Positions 44,042-52,810 of a stretch of 64,000 nucleotides of DNA are shown here, one piece after another (the first letter of the stretch is position 1; every line of letters starts with the position of its first letter). The position numbers and the translations under genes are program-made. Below the pieces are notes generated by a model, which was given only the letters and a program-made list of their open reading frames with translations, made no database searches and was not told the origin of the DNA. Source of the stretch: Aquimarina macrocephali JAMB N27 (GTDB lineage Bacteria; Bacteroidota; Bacteroidia; Flavobacteriales; Flavobacteriaceae). The DNA lies in contig NZ_JACA01000001.1 in the NCBI RefSeq assembly GCF_000520995.1, forward strand, positions 594,290 through 658,289. The letters are read 5' to 3'.

Positions 44042-44551
44042 TTAATTATCTGCAATATGCTCATCTAAAGGAATTTCGATATCTGTCTTAAAATTAGGAA
44101 AGAGCTCTTTAGTTTGAGGATCGTCAAGAAGTTTATTAGACTCTACAAAATACCATTGAGATTTTTTTCTGTTATAAAAACCAAATAATGAACTTTTTAA
44201 GGTAATTAGCCTACCATTAAAGTCCATTTTTACGGTGTTTTTAACTAAACAATGATATTCTTTGTTTTCTTTTTTTATCTCTGTTACTTCATCTACTTCA
44301 GAACTAAGGATTTTTATTTTTTGAGCATCCATGGTTCTATAAATTTCGTCCATGGTATCCATTAGTTGTTTTTCTCCATAAGCTTTGTAAACTTCTGGAT
44401 GAGTATATTTGAGTATTGTATTTAAATTTCTATCCATTGATGCTTTAGAGGTAGCTTTTGCATCTCGTAACGCAAATTCTTTTAGTGTAGTCATATTTTG
44501 ACAAAAAACACTTCCGGAAATAAGAAGGAAAATAAATAAGTAATTTTTCAT
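44042..44551 (-). CDS. Exported protein of unknown function (NTF2-like size)
   Basis: The 169-residue protein has a signal peptide (FIFLLISGSVFCQ) and a single domain: helices with MDRNLNTILKYTHPEVYKAYG and then strands (EYHCLVKNTVKMDFNGRLITLKSSLFGFY, QWYFVESNKLL). The helix-then-curved-sheet order and size suggest an NTF2/SnoaL-like fold, but no clear family signature is seen. It is alone on the minus strand, convergent with glnS. Confidence 0.65.
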   Translation of the reverse strand: MKNYLFIFLLISGSVFCQNMTTLKEFALRDAKATSKASMDRNLNTILKYTHPEVYKAYGEKQLMDTMDEIYRTMDAQKIKILSSEVDEVTEIKKENKEYHCLVKNTVKMDFNGRLITLKSSLFGFYNRKKSQWYFVESNKLLDDPQTKELFPNFKTDIEIPLDEHIADN

Positions 44552-44782
44552 GGGGGAAAATTTTTCATAAAGATAATAATTTTTTGTGGTATAAGTAATT
44601 TTTATAGTTTTTAAGAAATCATTAATTTTTCTTATTAAAAATAGCTTGATATAAAATGATGTAAGAGAAGAAAAAAAAATAGTAATATAATCGTATCACT
44701 TTTATGCGTTGGTTATATAAAAACGCTTTATTTTGAGTTTTTGGTAAAAATAGTAGCAGTTTTTAATCCTTAAGGAAAAAAT

Positions 44783-44811
44783 AAACCCGATCATAAAATC
44801 TGATCGGGTTT
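44783..44811 (-). terminator. Terminator after the SPFH gene
   Basis: AAACCCGATCA (44783-44793) pairs perfectly with TGATCGGGTTT (44801-44811) around a 7-base loop, downstream of the minus-strand gene ending at 44834. The rest of the 282-base gap to the next gene is A/T-rich with nothing recognisable. Confidence 0.75.
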
Positions 44812-44833
44812 GGTAATAGAAATTATATTTTTA

Positions 44834-45778
44834 TTAATTTTTATCTGGCTTTTTGCCAAGACCTTTTTTAGCATTTTGTTTTTTCATTTCTTCTCCAATT
44901 TGATTTGAAGCTGTAAATGATGCAATCATGTTATTTAACATATCACTTCCGGCTTGTGGAGAATTTGGAAGCAAAATTAAATTACTGTTAGTTTCTTCTC
45001 CAATAGACTGTAAAGTATCATAATGCTGTGTTACTACAATTAGAGCAGAAGCTTCCTGAGAATTAATACCTACATTGTTTAAAACGTCTACACTTTCTTC
45101 TAGACCTCTCGCAATTTCTCTACGTTGATCTGCAATACCTTGACCTTGCAATCTTTTACTTTCAGCTTCAGCACGTGCTTTTGCCACAATTTTAATTCTT
45201 TCAGCTTCAGCTTCATATTCTGCGGCAACTTTTTCACGTTCAGCAGCATTAATACGGTTCATTGCTTCTTTAACCTGTGCATCAGGATCTATATCGGTTA
45301 CTAAAGTTTTAATGATGTCATAACCATAGTTTATCATAGCTTCATTAAGCTCTTGTTTTACAGCGATAGCTACATCATCTTTACGTTCAAAAACATCATC
45401 CAGTTTCATTTTTGGTACTTCGGCACGAACCACATCAAAAACATAAGATGTAATTTGATCATGTGGATTTTCTAATTTATAAAAAGCATCGTATACTTTT
45501 TCTTTAATTACCTGAAATTGAACAGAGATTTTAAGACGTACAAATACATCATCTTTTGTTTTGGTTTCAACAAGAACATCAAGCTGTTGGATTTTTAGAT
45601 TGATTCGCCCAGCGATTCTATCAAAAACCGGAATTTTAAAATGTAATCCCGAGTTTCTGATACTCAAAAACTTACCAAAACGTTCGACAACCGCAGAGGT
45701 TTGTTGTTTTACGGTAAATATCCCTGAAAGCAGAATGATAAACCCTAAGATTACTATTGGAATTAAAAATAGCCCCAT
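44834..45778 (-). CDS. SPFH/band-7 membrane protein (stomatin/QmcA type)
   Basis: The 314-residue protein has an N-terminal membrane anchor (residues 3-22), then the SPFH domain (about 25-210: QQTSAVVERFGKFLSIRNSG, LDVLVETKTKDDVFVRLKIS, YGYDIIKTLVTDIDPDAQV). An Ala/Glu-rich coiled coil follows (about 185-230), then a C-terminal oligomerisation region (ALIVVTQHYDTLQSIGEE). SPFH proteins form ring-shaped membrane microdomains and often control proteases such as FtsH. A tiny DUF4177-like gene lies 70 bases upstream on the same strand. Confidence 0.92.
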   Translation of the reverse strand: MGLFLIPIVILGFIILLSGIFTVKQQTSAVVERFGKFLSIRNSGLHFKIPVFDRIAGRINLKIQQLDVLVETKTKDDVFVRLKISVQFQVIKEKVYDAFYKLENPHDQITSYVFDVVRAEVPKMKLDDVFERKDDVAIAVKQELNEAMINYGYDIIKTLVTDIDPDAQVKEAMNRINAAEREKVAAEYEAEAERIKIVAKARAEAESKRLQGQGIADQRREIARGLEESVDVLNNVGINSQEASALIVVTQHYDTLQSIGEETNSNLILLPNSPQAGSDMLNNMIASFTASNQIGEEMKKQNAKKGLGKKPDKN

Positions 45779-45848
45779 TGTTTTATATATTAAGAGTTAA
45801 AAGTTTTTCTGTAAATCAATGTACTAATAAATAGCAAATGATTGATTG

Positions 45849-46016
45849 TTATTTTGAAAGAGTTATCATAGCAACATAAGTATTAGCTAAAAAAGAAACG
45901 TCTACAACGTCCCAACCTTGTTTAGAAAACTCATTCATTGTGTTTTCTATTTTTTTTCTAAGCTTTTCTGCAGACCAATTTTCTGATACGCGTATAACCT
46001 TATATTGTTTTCCCAT
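45849..46016 (-). CDS. DUF4177-like 55-residue protein
   Basis: The minus strand encodes MGKQYKVIRVSENWS..., 55 residues ending ITLSK. The pattern is an N-terminal YKVIRV strand, helix KKIENTMNEFSKQ, GWDVVDVSF, and a final strand YVAMITL. It resembles DUF4177-type proteins (a strand, a helix and a GWE/GWD-V turn). No function is known. It may be cotranscribed with the SPFH gene downstream. Confidence 0.6.
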   Translation of the reverse strand: MGKQYKVIRVSENWSAEKLRKKIENTMNEFSKQGWDVVDVSFLANTYVAMITLSK

Positions 46017-46090
46017 GACAAAATAGTTCTAAAGATCTTATACTTAATAAGTGTAGAATATGAATGAAATGTTACAAATTTTTGCAAACA

Positions 46091-46122
46091 AAAGACCATT
46101 GTTTAGCTAAACAATGGTCTTT
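46091..46122 (-). terminator. Terminator after gltX, perfect 32-bp palindrome
   Basis: AAAGACCATTGTTTAG (46091-46106) is directly followed by its exact reverse complement (46107-46122) and then T's on plus. It lies 22 bases downstream of the gltX stop and upstream of the DUF4177-like gene. It shares AAAGAC...GTCTTT ends and zero spacer with the palindromes at 3163 and 34371. Confidence 0.7.
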
Positions 46123-46144
46123 TTAATTTTTGATATAGATGTTG

Positions 46145-47656
46145 TTAATTTTTTTCGATAGCGTTTTCTATTCTCTTAATGGTTTCTTTTTTACCAATCA
46201 TTGATGCGATTTGAAACACATCAGGTCCTTGTAGTGAACCCACTAAAGCTATACGTAGTGGCATCATGATTTTACCAAAACCAATTTCTTTTCCTGTAAT
46301 CCATCCTTTTACAGTGGTTGAAACATTGTTTTCAGAAAAATCTGAAATGTCATTTAGTATCCTTGTTAATTCGTGCATTAAACCTGGCGTATCTTCTTTC
46401 CAGGCCTTTTTAATGGCTTTCTCATCATATTCACTAGGTGATAAAAAATAAAAATGACTAAGGCTCCAGAGATCTTTAGTAAATGTCGCTCGTTCTTTTA
46501 TTGCATTTATAACAACATTTAGATCTAGGGTTGTAGAAATATTTTTTTCAGATAGAATAGTTTCAAATTGTTGAGAGAGTAGGGCATTATCCATTTTTTG
46601 CAGTTGCTGCTGTTGGAACCATTTGGTTTTTTCTGGATCAAATTTCGCACCAGCTTTATTAACTCTTTTCAGATCAAATTCCTGAATCAATTCTTGCAGA
46701 GAAAATAACTCTTGTTCTGTACCTGGATTCCATCCTAAAAAAGCAAGCATGTTAACAACGGCTTCTGGTAGGTACCCATCTTCACGATATCCTGAAGAGA
46801 TATTTTGATTTTTAGGATCTATCCATTGCAAAGGAAATACTGGGAATCCCATTTTATCTCCATCTCTTTTACTAAGTTTTCCTTTACCAACAGGTTTTAG
46901 AATTAGTGGTAAATGAGCAAAAATTGGAGCCTCCCAGTCAAATGAACGATACAAAAGAACATGAAGAGCTAAAGATGGTAACCATTCTTCTCCTCGAATT
47001 ACATGTGTAATTTTCATTAAGTGATCATCTACAATATTAGCAAGATGATAAGTAGGCATCCCATCACTTTTGAATAAGATTTTATCGTCAAGAATATTGG
47101 TGTCAATCTTCATATCTCCCCGAATTTCATCTGTAAGATGTAAAATTTGGTCTTTAGGAGATTTGAATCGAATTACATAAGACTCACCAGAATTGATTTT
47201 TGTTGTTACTTCATTCTCAGATAAGGATAAAGAATTGGTAAGTTTTTCTCTATTATGCCAATTATAGATAAATGTTTTACCATTAGCTTCGTGATCTTTT
47301 CTGTGACCATCAAGAGCTTCAGTAGTATCAAAAGCGTAATAGGCATGACCATCTTTTATCAATTGATCAGCATACTGTTTGTATAAATGTTTACGTTCAC
47401 TTTGTTTATATGGGCCAAATCCTCCATCTTTTCCTGGACCTTCATCAAATGGTATGCTACACCAATCTAATGCTTCTTTAATATATTCTTCTGCCCCGGG
47501 AACATATCTGTTTTGATCGGTGTCTTCTATTCTAAGAACAAAGGTTCCATTGTGTTGCTTTGCAAAAAGATAATTAAATAATGCGGTTCTCACACCTCCT
47601 ATATGTAAGGGTCCGGTGGGACTTGGTGCAAATCGTACCCTAATGTCTTTTGTCAT
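46145..47656 (-). CDS. gltX: Glutamate--tRNA ligase
   Basis: The 503-residue class I synthetase has FAPSPTGPLHIGGVRTALFN (HIGG at 18-21) and KLSKRDGD near 260-267. The GluRS-specific region includes RIEDTDQNRYVPGAEEY and HVIRGEEWLPS. The C-terminal anticodon-binding half ends ETIKRIENAIEKN. It charges tRNA-Glu. Since glnS is also present, it is probably discriminating, although that needs testing. A TATCTTTG -7 element lies about 43 bases before the start. Confidence 0.95.
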   Translation of the reverse strand: MTKDIRVRFAPSPTGPLHIGGVRTALFNYLFAKQHNGTFVLRIEDTDQNRYVPGAEEYIKEALDWCSIPFDEGPGKDGGFGPYKQSERKHLYKQYADQLIKDGHAYYAFDTTEALDGHRKDHEANGKTFIYNWHNREKLTNSLSLSENEVTTKINSGESYVIRFKSPKDQILHLTDEIRGDMKIDTNILDDKILFKSDGMPTYHLANIVDDHLMKITHVIRGEEWLPSLALHVLLYRSFDWEAPIFAHLPLILKPVGKGKLSKRDGDKMGFPVFPLQWIDPKNQNISSGYREDGYLPEAVVNMLAFLGWNPGTEQELFSLQELIQEFDLKRVNKAGAKFDPEKTKWFQQQQLQKMDNALLSQQFETILSEKNISTTLDLNVVINAIKERATFTKDLWSLSHFYFLSPSEYDEKAIKKAWKEDTPGLMHELTRILNDISDFSENNVSTTVKGWITGKEIGFGKIMMPLRIALVGSLQGPDVFQIASMIGKKETIKRIENAIEKN

Positions 47657-47698
47657 GATTGTGTTTTTTAAACTTTAAAAAGTCATACAAATAAAAGG

Positions 47699-47706
47699 CA
47701 AAGATA
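47699..47706 (-). promoter_or_regulatory. Candidate -7 element for gltX
   Basis: The minus strand reads TATCTTTG, an exact TAnnTTTG match 43 bases before the ATG at 47656. I see no clear TTG at the -33 spacing. Confidence 0.4.
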
Positions 47707-47768
47707 CAATCTTAAATATGCTATGGAAATGATTTTGTGGTATAACCGTTTAATTTCTTATTACCTTT

Positions 47769-48809
47769 TTAAATAGTTTTCATTTCACGTGGAACATGTT
47801 TATTCATAATCAAAAACCATAGAGGAGGAAGTAGTGATAACACCATGGATGTTGGATAACCAAAAGGTAATTGTGGGCTGTTATCATGATGATCCAGAAT
47901 CTGATATTTTTTTGATGCTCTGTGATGATGATCACTATGTCGTGTTAATTCATACAACATAATTCTACCCAAGGTATGGTTCGAGTTCCAGGAATGAATT
48001 TCTCTAACACGTTCATAGCGACCAGAGGAATTTTTTGTTCTTATCAAACCATAATGCTCAATATAATTTATAGTTTCAAGTAATAAGAATCCTGTTATTC
48101 CGCCTAAAACGGCAACCAGTAACCCATAAAGATCAAAGAAATATGTAAGTATCATAAGATATGAAAGGGTGATTAAAAGATACCAGAGCATATCATTTTT
48201 TATAGAGAAGAATGCTAGGTTGTTTTGTTTTAATAATTTGAATTGTATTTTCCAGGCACTAATGTATTGCCGGGTAGTCGAAGTTATCCAAAAAAAATAC
48301 ACAGGTTGATTGTACTGTGCCGTGGCAGGATCTTCTTTAGTTGCGACCTTATTGTGGTGACCAAAATTATGTTCTATATAAAAATGCATATACAAAGACG
48401 GTAGGAGAAGTGCTTTACCAATATAGCGCTCTTTGGTAAATCGATGTCCTAACTCATGTCCTACATTTATACCATTAGATCCTAATACGATTCCTAAGGA
48501 AATAATGATACCAGTAACTTCATACGTATCCAGATTTGATGTAGTACAAGTAATAATGGCAAAGAGTAAAACACCATAAACAATGGGAAGATTTATATAA
48601 AGCATCCAATCAAATATCTTTTTTTTTGATTGTAGTATTTTGTCGTTATCATCTATGTTTTTGGCAGATGAATTTGTAAATAATTCTAATATCGGAATTA
48701 AACCAAAAGCATATATAGGAGCTAGGTAAGTATAAATTCCTTGTAACCAGATACCAATAATCGCCATAAAAGGTATTGTGTATGCACAAATATATTTAAG
48801 ATCTTTCAT
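47769..48809 (-). CDS. AlkB-like membrane non-haem di-iron monooxygenase
   Basis: The 346-residue membrane protein has the alkane-hydroxylase/desaturase-type His boxes HELGH (118-122), EHNFGHHN (146-153) and HSDHHHRASKKYQ (291-303), plus NYIEHYG (248-254). The last of these is typical of alkane 1-monooxygenase. About five hydrophobic segments flank them. It should oxidise an alkyl chain at the inner membrane with electrons from a rubredoxin partner, which is not nearby. Its final codons contain a partial parS sequence. Confidence 0.9.
   Translation of the reverse strand: MKDLKYICAYTIPFMAIIGIWLQGIYTYLAPIYAFGLIPILELFTNSSAKNIDDNDKILQSKKKIFDWMLYINLPIVYGVLLFAIITCTTSNLDTYEVTGIIISLGIVLGSNGINVGHELGHRFTKERYIGKALLLPSLYMHFYIEHNFGHHNKVATKEDPATAQYNQPVYFFWITSTTRQYISAWKIQFKLLKQNNLAFFSIKNDMLWYLLITLSYLMILTYFFDLYGLLVAVLGGITGFLLLETINYIEHYGLIRTKNSSGRYERVREIHSWNSNHTLGRIMLYELTRHSDHHHRASKKYQILDHHDNSPQLPFGYPTSMVLSLLPPLWFLIMNKHVPREMKTI
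47781..47796. other. Partial parS-like site within the AlkB gene end
   Basis: Fourteen of 16 positions fit TGTTNCACGTGNAACA: the core TTTCACGTGGAACA is intact but the first two bases are CA. It encodes part of the last residues of the AlkB protein (HVPREM). Confidence 0.4.
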
Positions 48810-48910
48810 AACAACTTATGTTCTAGAGGGTTGAATTATCATAAATATAACAATTCTATTAAAAATAAAATTGTAGATTTAGTGGTTAATGAAAAAGGAA
48901 GGTTTAAAAT

Positions 48911-51900
48911 ATGGATAATTTTCAGTTCATAAAAAGTAAATTAGAACAGTTTACAAGAAAATATTATATCAACGAACTCATAAAAGGTATCATACTTTTT
49001 TTTGCTATAGGTGTTTTATATTTTTTAATGACACTATTAATTGAAAATTTTTTGTGGCTTAGTAGGCTAGGAAGAACAATATTGTTTTGGCTATTTATTG
49101 CGGTTGAGTTTGGCTTATTTATCAAGTTTATATTGGTGCCAATTGCAAAGTTGTTTAAGCTTACAAAAGGAATAGATTATGAAAAAGCATCGGAGATAAT
49201 TGGAAATCATTTTCCTGAGGTAAGTGACAGACTTTTAAACTTATTACAACTAAGTGAAAATGAAAATTCATCTGCCTTGTTACTAGCGGGTATTGAGCAA
49301 AAATCAAGTGAACTAAAACCAATTCCTTTTAAATTGGCTATCAACTTTAAAAAGAATGCTAAATACCTCAAATATGCAGCAATTCCTGTAGCTATATTCC
49401 TACTATTGTTTGTTTTTAATAAGACCGGTTGGATTTCTGATAGTTATAAAAGAGTTGTCAATTATGAAGTAGCTTATGAACCACCGGCACCATTTCAATT
49501 TTTTATAATTAACAAGGATTTGAATGCTTTTGAAAATAAAGATTTCGTACTTAAAGTGAGAACTGCTGGAGATATAGTACCGGATAATGCTACAATTACA
49601 TATAACGATGAAGTATATTTTTTAAAAAATGTAGGCTTAGGTGAGTTTGAATATAGGTTTATTCAACCAAAAGAATCTTTAGAATTTATAATAAGTGCTA
49701 ATGATGTAAATTCTATTCCACATCGTTTATCTGTGGTTCCAATTCCCGCTTTACTTAATTTTGAAATGAGATTGGACTATCCAGGTTATACTAAAAAACG
49801 TGATGAAGTTTTAAAAAGTTCGGGGAATGCAACCATCCCAGAAGGAACAAAAGTAGATTGGATAGTTTACACAAGAAATACAGACAAGGTAGAATTAAAG
49901 ACCAAGGATTCTGTTATCCCATTAGCAAAGAACGGAACGGATTTTTCTTATCAGAAAAATGTGTATTCTAATATGGATTATCAAATCACTACATCGAATC
50001 AGAATGTAAAAGATCATGATAATTTGGCGTTTAACCTTAATGTGATTAAGGATCAGTATCCAGAGTTAAATCTAAAATCTGAAAAAGATTCGGTCGACAA
50101 TCAAACTGTTTATTTTTTTGGTAGAGTAAGTGATGACTACGGTCTAAGTAAACTTCGATTGGTATATTATGATCAGGAGAACGCATCTAATATTAAGATT
50201 AAGAATATAGCAATTAGTAAAACTGTGTTTGATGAATTCATTTATGCTTTTCCTGCAGGAATTGATTTGATAGAAGGACTTAATTATGAGTTTTATTTTG
50301 AGGTTTTTGATAATGATATTATTCATAATTATAAGAGCACAAAAAGTCAAGTATTTAATTTTAGGCAACTCACAAAAGAAGAAAGAGAAGATACATTATT
50401 AAAAAAGCAAAATGAGGCGATATCTGGATTGAATAAATCATTAGACAAGTTTAAGGAACAAGAACAAGAATTAAAAAGCTTAAGTAAAACTCAAAAAGAG
50501 AAAAAGAATCTAGATTTTAATGATAAGAAAAAGTTAGAGGATTTCCTAAAAAGACAAAAAGAACAGGAGAAAATGATGCAGGATTTTTCTAAAAAATTAA
50601 AAGATAATCTTGAGCAGTTAGAGAATAAAGAAAAAGAAGAACCTTTTAAAGATGCACTAAAAGAAAGACTAGAAAGGAACGAAGAAAAGTTAAAAAAGAA
50701 CGAAAAACTTCTTGAGGAAATTGAACGTTTGGCAGATAAAATTCAAAAGGAAGAGTTAACAAAAAAACTAGAAGAGTTAGGTAAGGAAAATAAGAATCTA
50801 AAGAAAAACTTAGAACAACTTTTAGAATTAACCAAACGATATTATGTGATAGAGAAACATGAAAAATTGGTTAAAGAACTTGACGATTTATCCAAAAGAC
50901 AAGAAGAATTATCTGAGAAAAATGAGGAGGAAAACACAAAGGAAAAGCAAGAAGAACTAAACAAAGAGTTTGAACATTTCCAAAAGGAAATGGATAAACT
51001 TAGAGAGGAGAATAAGGATTTAAAAAAACCAATGAGCTTGGATCAAAAAAAGGAGGATGAGAATGAGATAAAAAAAGAACAACAAAAGGCAAGTGAAAAC
51101 TTAGAGAAGGAAAATAAATCAGACGCTAAGAAAAACCAAAAAAGTGCAGCTCAGAAAATGAAGCAGATGAGTAATGGTATGATGATGCAAATGCAAATGG
51201 CCGGAGGAGAACAACAGCAAGAAGACATGGAGATGTTAAGACAGATTTTGGATAACCTTGTTGATTTTTCTATAGAACAAGAAGGTTTAATGAAAAGGTT
51301 TAAAGGTATAGATATTAATAATCCCAGCTATTCTTCTAAGCTTAGAAAACAAAGTATATTAAGAGAGAATTTTATACATATAGATGACAGCCTTTATGCT
51401 TTAGCATTACGAACACCACAAATAACAGAAGTGGTTACACAAAAACTTACAGACATAGAATTTAATATAGATAAATCCTTAGAGAGGTTAGCAGAGAATC
51501 AAGTTGTTCAAGGTTCGGCCAATCAACAATATACTGTTACTGGATCAAATGATTTAGCATATTTATTGAGTAGAACTTTGGACCAGATGCAAAACAGTAT
51601 GTCGGCTTCAGGTAGTAAAGGTAAGAGTGGTTCTAATGAATTTCAATTACCAGATATTATAAAGAAACAGGATGAGTTAAATAAGAAGATGGAAGAGGGT
51701 GCTGAAAAAGGGAAAAAGAAAGGCGATAAACAAGGAGAACAAGAAGGAGATAAGCAAGGAGAAAAAGAAGGTAAAAACAGTAAAGGTGGTGGTAAGCAAG
51801 GAAACCAAAAAGGCGGCAAAGAAGGAAACAAAAAGAATGGTAAAGGTAAAAATGGCGAAGGTGAGTCGCAAATGCAGAAGGAGGATATGAATGGAGAATT

Positions 51901-52300
51901 GTATGAGATATATAAACAACAGCAACAACTTAGAAATGCACTACAAGATAAGATTAAGAAAGAAGGAAAAGGGAATAAGATTGGAAGCAGCTTGTTGCGT
52001 AAAATGGAACAGGTAGAGCAGGAACTTTTGGAAAAGGGATTTAACGAAAGAACGTTATCAAAGATGCTCAATTTAAAACACGAGTTGCTTAAACTGGAGG
52101 ATGCAACTTTGGAACAAGGTGAGGAGGAAAAAAGAGAAAGCAAAACAAACCAAGTGCAGTTTGGTAATCAAAATAAACAGCAATTAGAAAAGGCAAAACA
52201 ATATTTTAATACTACTGAAATATTAAATAGACAAGTATTACCTTTGCGGCAAAATTATAAACAAAAGGTACAAGAGTATTTTAAGAAAGATAATGATTAA
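48911..52300 (+). CDS. DUF4175-family large membrane protein
   Basis: The 1129-residue protein has membrane segments at about 20-42, 48-72 and 153-171, a beta-rich extracytoplasmic region (about 180-500), and a very long charged coiled coil (about 500-800, Lys/Glu/Leu-rich). A low-complexity segment at about 935-990 is almost only Lys, Gly, Glu and Gln (GDKQGEQEGDKQGEKEG). A short helical end follows. This layout matches the DUF4175 proteins of Bacteroidota, whose function is unknown. The stop overlaps the ybeY start by 8 bases, so the genes are translationally linked; ybeY and mnmG follow. Confidence 0.88.
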   Translation: MDNFQFIKSKLEQFTRKYYINELIKGIILFFAIGVLYFLMTLLIENFLWLSRLGRTILFWLFIAVEFGLFIKFILVPIAKLFKLTKGIDYEKASEIIGNHFPEVSDRLLNLLQLSENENSSALLLAGIEQKSSELKPIPFKLAINFKKNAKYLKYAAIPVAIFLLLFVFNKTGWISDSYKRVVNYEVAYEPPAPFQFFIINKDLNAFENKDFVLKVRTAGDIVPDNATITYNDEVYFLKNVGLGEFEYRFIQPKESLEFIISANDVNSIPHRLSVVPIPALLNFEMRLDYPGYTKKRDEVLKSSGNATIPEGTKVDWIVYTRNTDKVELKTKDSVIPLAKNGTDFSYQKNVYSNMDYQITTSNQNVKDHDNLAFNLNVIKDQYPELNLKSEKDSVDNQTVYFFGRVSDDYGLSKLRLVYYDQENASNIKIKNIAISKTVFDEFIYAFPAGIDLIEGLNYEFYFEVFDNDIIHNYKSTKSQVFNFRQLTKEEREDTLLKKQNEAISGLNKSLDKFKEQEQELKSLSKTQKEKKNLDFNDKKKLEDFLKRQKEQEKMMQDFSKKLKDNLEQLENKEKEEPFKDALKERLERNEEKLKKNEKLLEEIERLADKIQKEELTKKLEELGKENKNLKKNLEQLLELTKRYYVIEKHEKLVKELDDLSKRQEELSEKNEEENTKEKQEELNKEFEHFQKEMDKLREENKDLKKPMSLDQKKEDENEIKKEQQKASENLEKENKSDAKKNQKSAAQKMKQMSNGMMMQMQMAGGEQQQEDMEMLRQILDNLVDFSIEQEGLMKRFKGIDINNPSYSSKLRKQSILRENFIHIDDSLYALALRTPQITEVVTQKLTDIEFNIDKSLERLAENQVVQGSANQQYTVTGSNDLAYLLSRTLDQMQNSMSASGSKGKSGSNEFQLPDIIKKQDELNKKMEEGAEKGKKKGDKQGEQEGDKQGEKEGKNSKGGGKQGNQKGGKEGNKKNGKGKNGEGESQMQKEDMNGELYEIYKQQQQLRNALQDKIKKEGKGNKIGSSLLRKMEQVEQELLEKGFNERTLSKMLNLKHELLKLEDATLEQGEEEKRESKTNQVQFGNQNKQQLEKAKQYFNTTEILNRQVLPLRQNYKQKVQEYFKKDND

Positions 52301-52712
52301 TTTTTTTTACGAAACGAACATAAAACTACCCAATGAAGCCGCTTTATCTTCTTGGATTAATGCAGTTATTTTATCAGAAAACAAGTCAGAAGGAGAGATT
52401 AATTTCATCTTGTGTGATGACAAGTATTTGCTTAAAATAAATCAGGATTTTTTGGATCACGATACATTTACTGATGTCATAAGTTTTGATAATACAATAG
52501 GGGACCAATTAAATGGCGACATATTCATTTCTGCAGAAAGAGTAAAGGATAATGCTAATGAATTTATGGTTTCTGAGGAGGAGGAAATGAGACGTGTTTT
52601 GATACATGGGGTACTACATTTTTGTGGATATAAGGATAAGTCTGATATAGACGAAAAACTTATGAGACAAAAAGAAGAGGAAAAATTATTAATGTTCCAC
52701 GTGGAACATTAG
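52293..52712 (+). CDS. ybeY: Endoribonuclease YbeY (rRNA maturation factor)
   Basis: The 139-residue protein has INQDFLDHDTFTDVISFD and GDIFIS strands, and the metal site H105-G-V-L-H109-FCGY. In the standard motif the third ligand is the His of GYDH; here the sequence is GYKDKSD, so that His is missing, as I believe is usual in Bacteroidota. YbeY acts in 16S rRNA 3' maturation and ribosome quality control. The final residues MFHVEH are encoded by a complete parS palindrome, so the site constrains the C-terminus. Confidence 0.92.
   Translation: MINFFYETNIKLPNEAALSSWINAVILSENKSEGEINFILCDDKYLLKINQDFLDHDTFTDVISFDNTIGDQLNGDIFISAERVKDNANEFMVSEEEEMRRVLIHGVLHFCGYKDKSDIDEKLMRQKEEEKLLMFHVEH
52691..52710. 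other. parS site 1, inside the end of ybeY
   Basis: AATGTTCCACGTGGAACATT is a perfect 20-base palindrome containing the full parS core TGTTCCACGTGGAACA (52693-52708). It fits the ParB/Spo0J consensus TGTTNCACGTGNAACA. It overlaps the last seven codons of ybeY. Confidence 0.8.
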
Positions 52713-52738
52713 TGTATTGTGATGATGTATAAAGTAAT

Positions 52739-52760
52739 AATTGTTCCACGTGGAACAATT
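52739..52760. other. parS site 2, ybeY-mnmG gap
   Basis: A perfect 22-base palindrome with core TGTTCCACGTGGAACA at 52742-52757. It is 49 bases from site 1, centre to centre. Confidence 0.8.
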
Positions 52761-52780
52761 GTTTTTGATTAATAAATTTA

Positions 52781-52796
52781 TGTTCCACGTGGAACA
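52781..52796. other. parS site 3, just before mnmG
   Basis: The 16-base core TGTTCCACGTGGAACA is exact. It lies 14 bases upstream of the mnmG start, 39 bases from site 2, and completes a triplet within 106 bases. Confidence 0.8.
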
Positions 52797-52810
52797 ATTG
52801 TATAGAAATT

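Noticed and set aside
51643..52143. 166-codon minus-strand frame rich in Cys/Ser/Pro
   Set aside because: It is the antisense of the low-complexity Lys/Gly/Glu tract of the DUF4175 gene, with no start context or family features.
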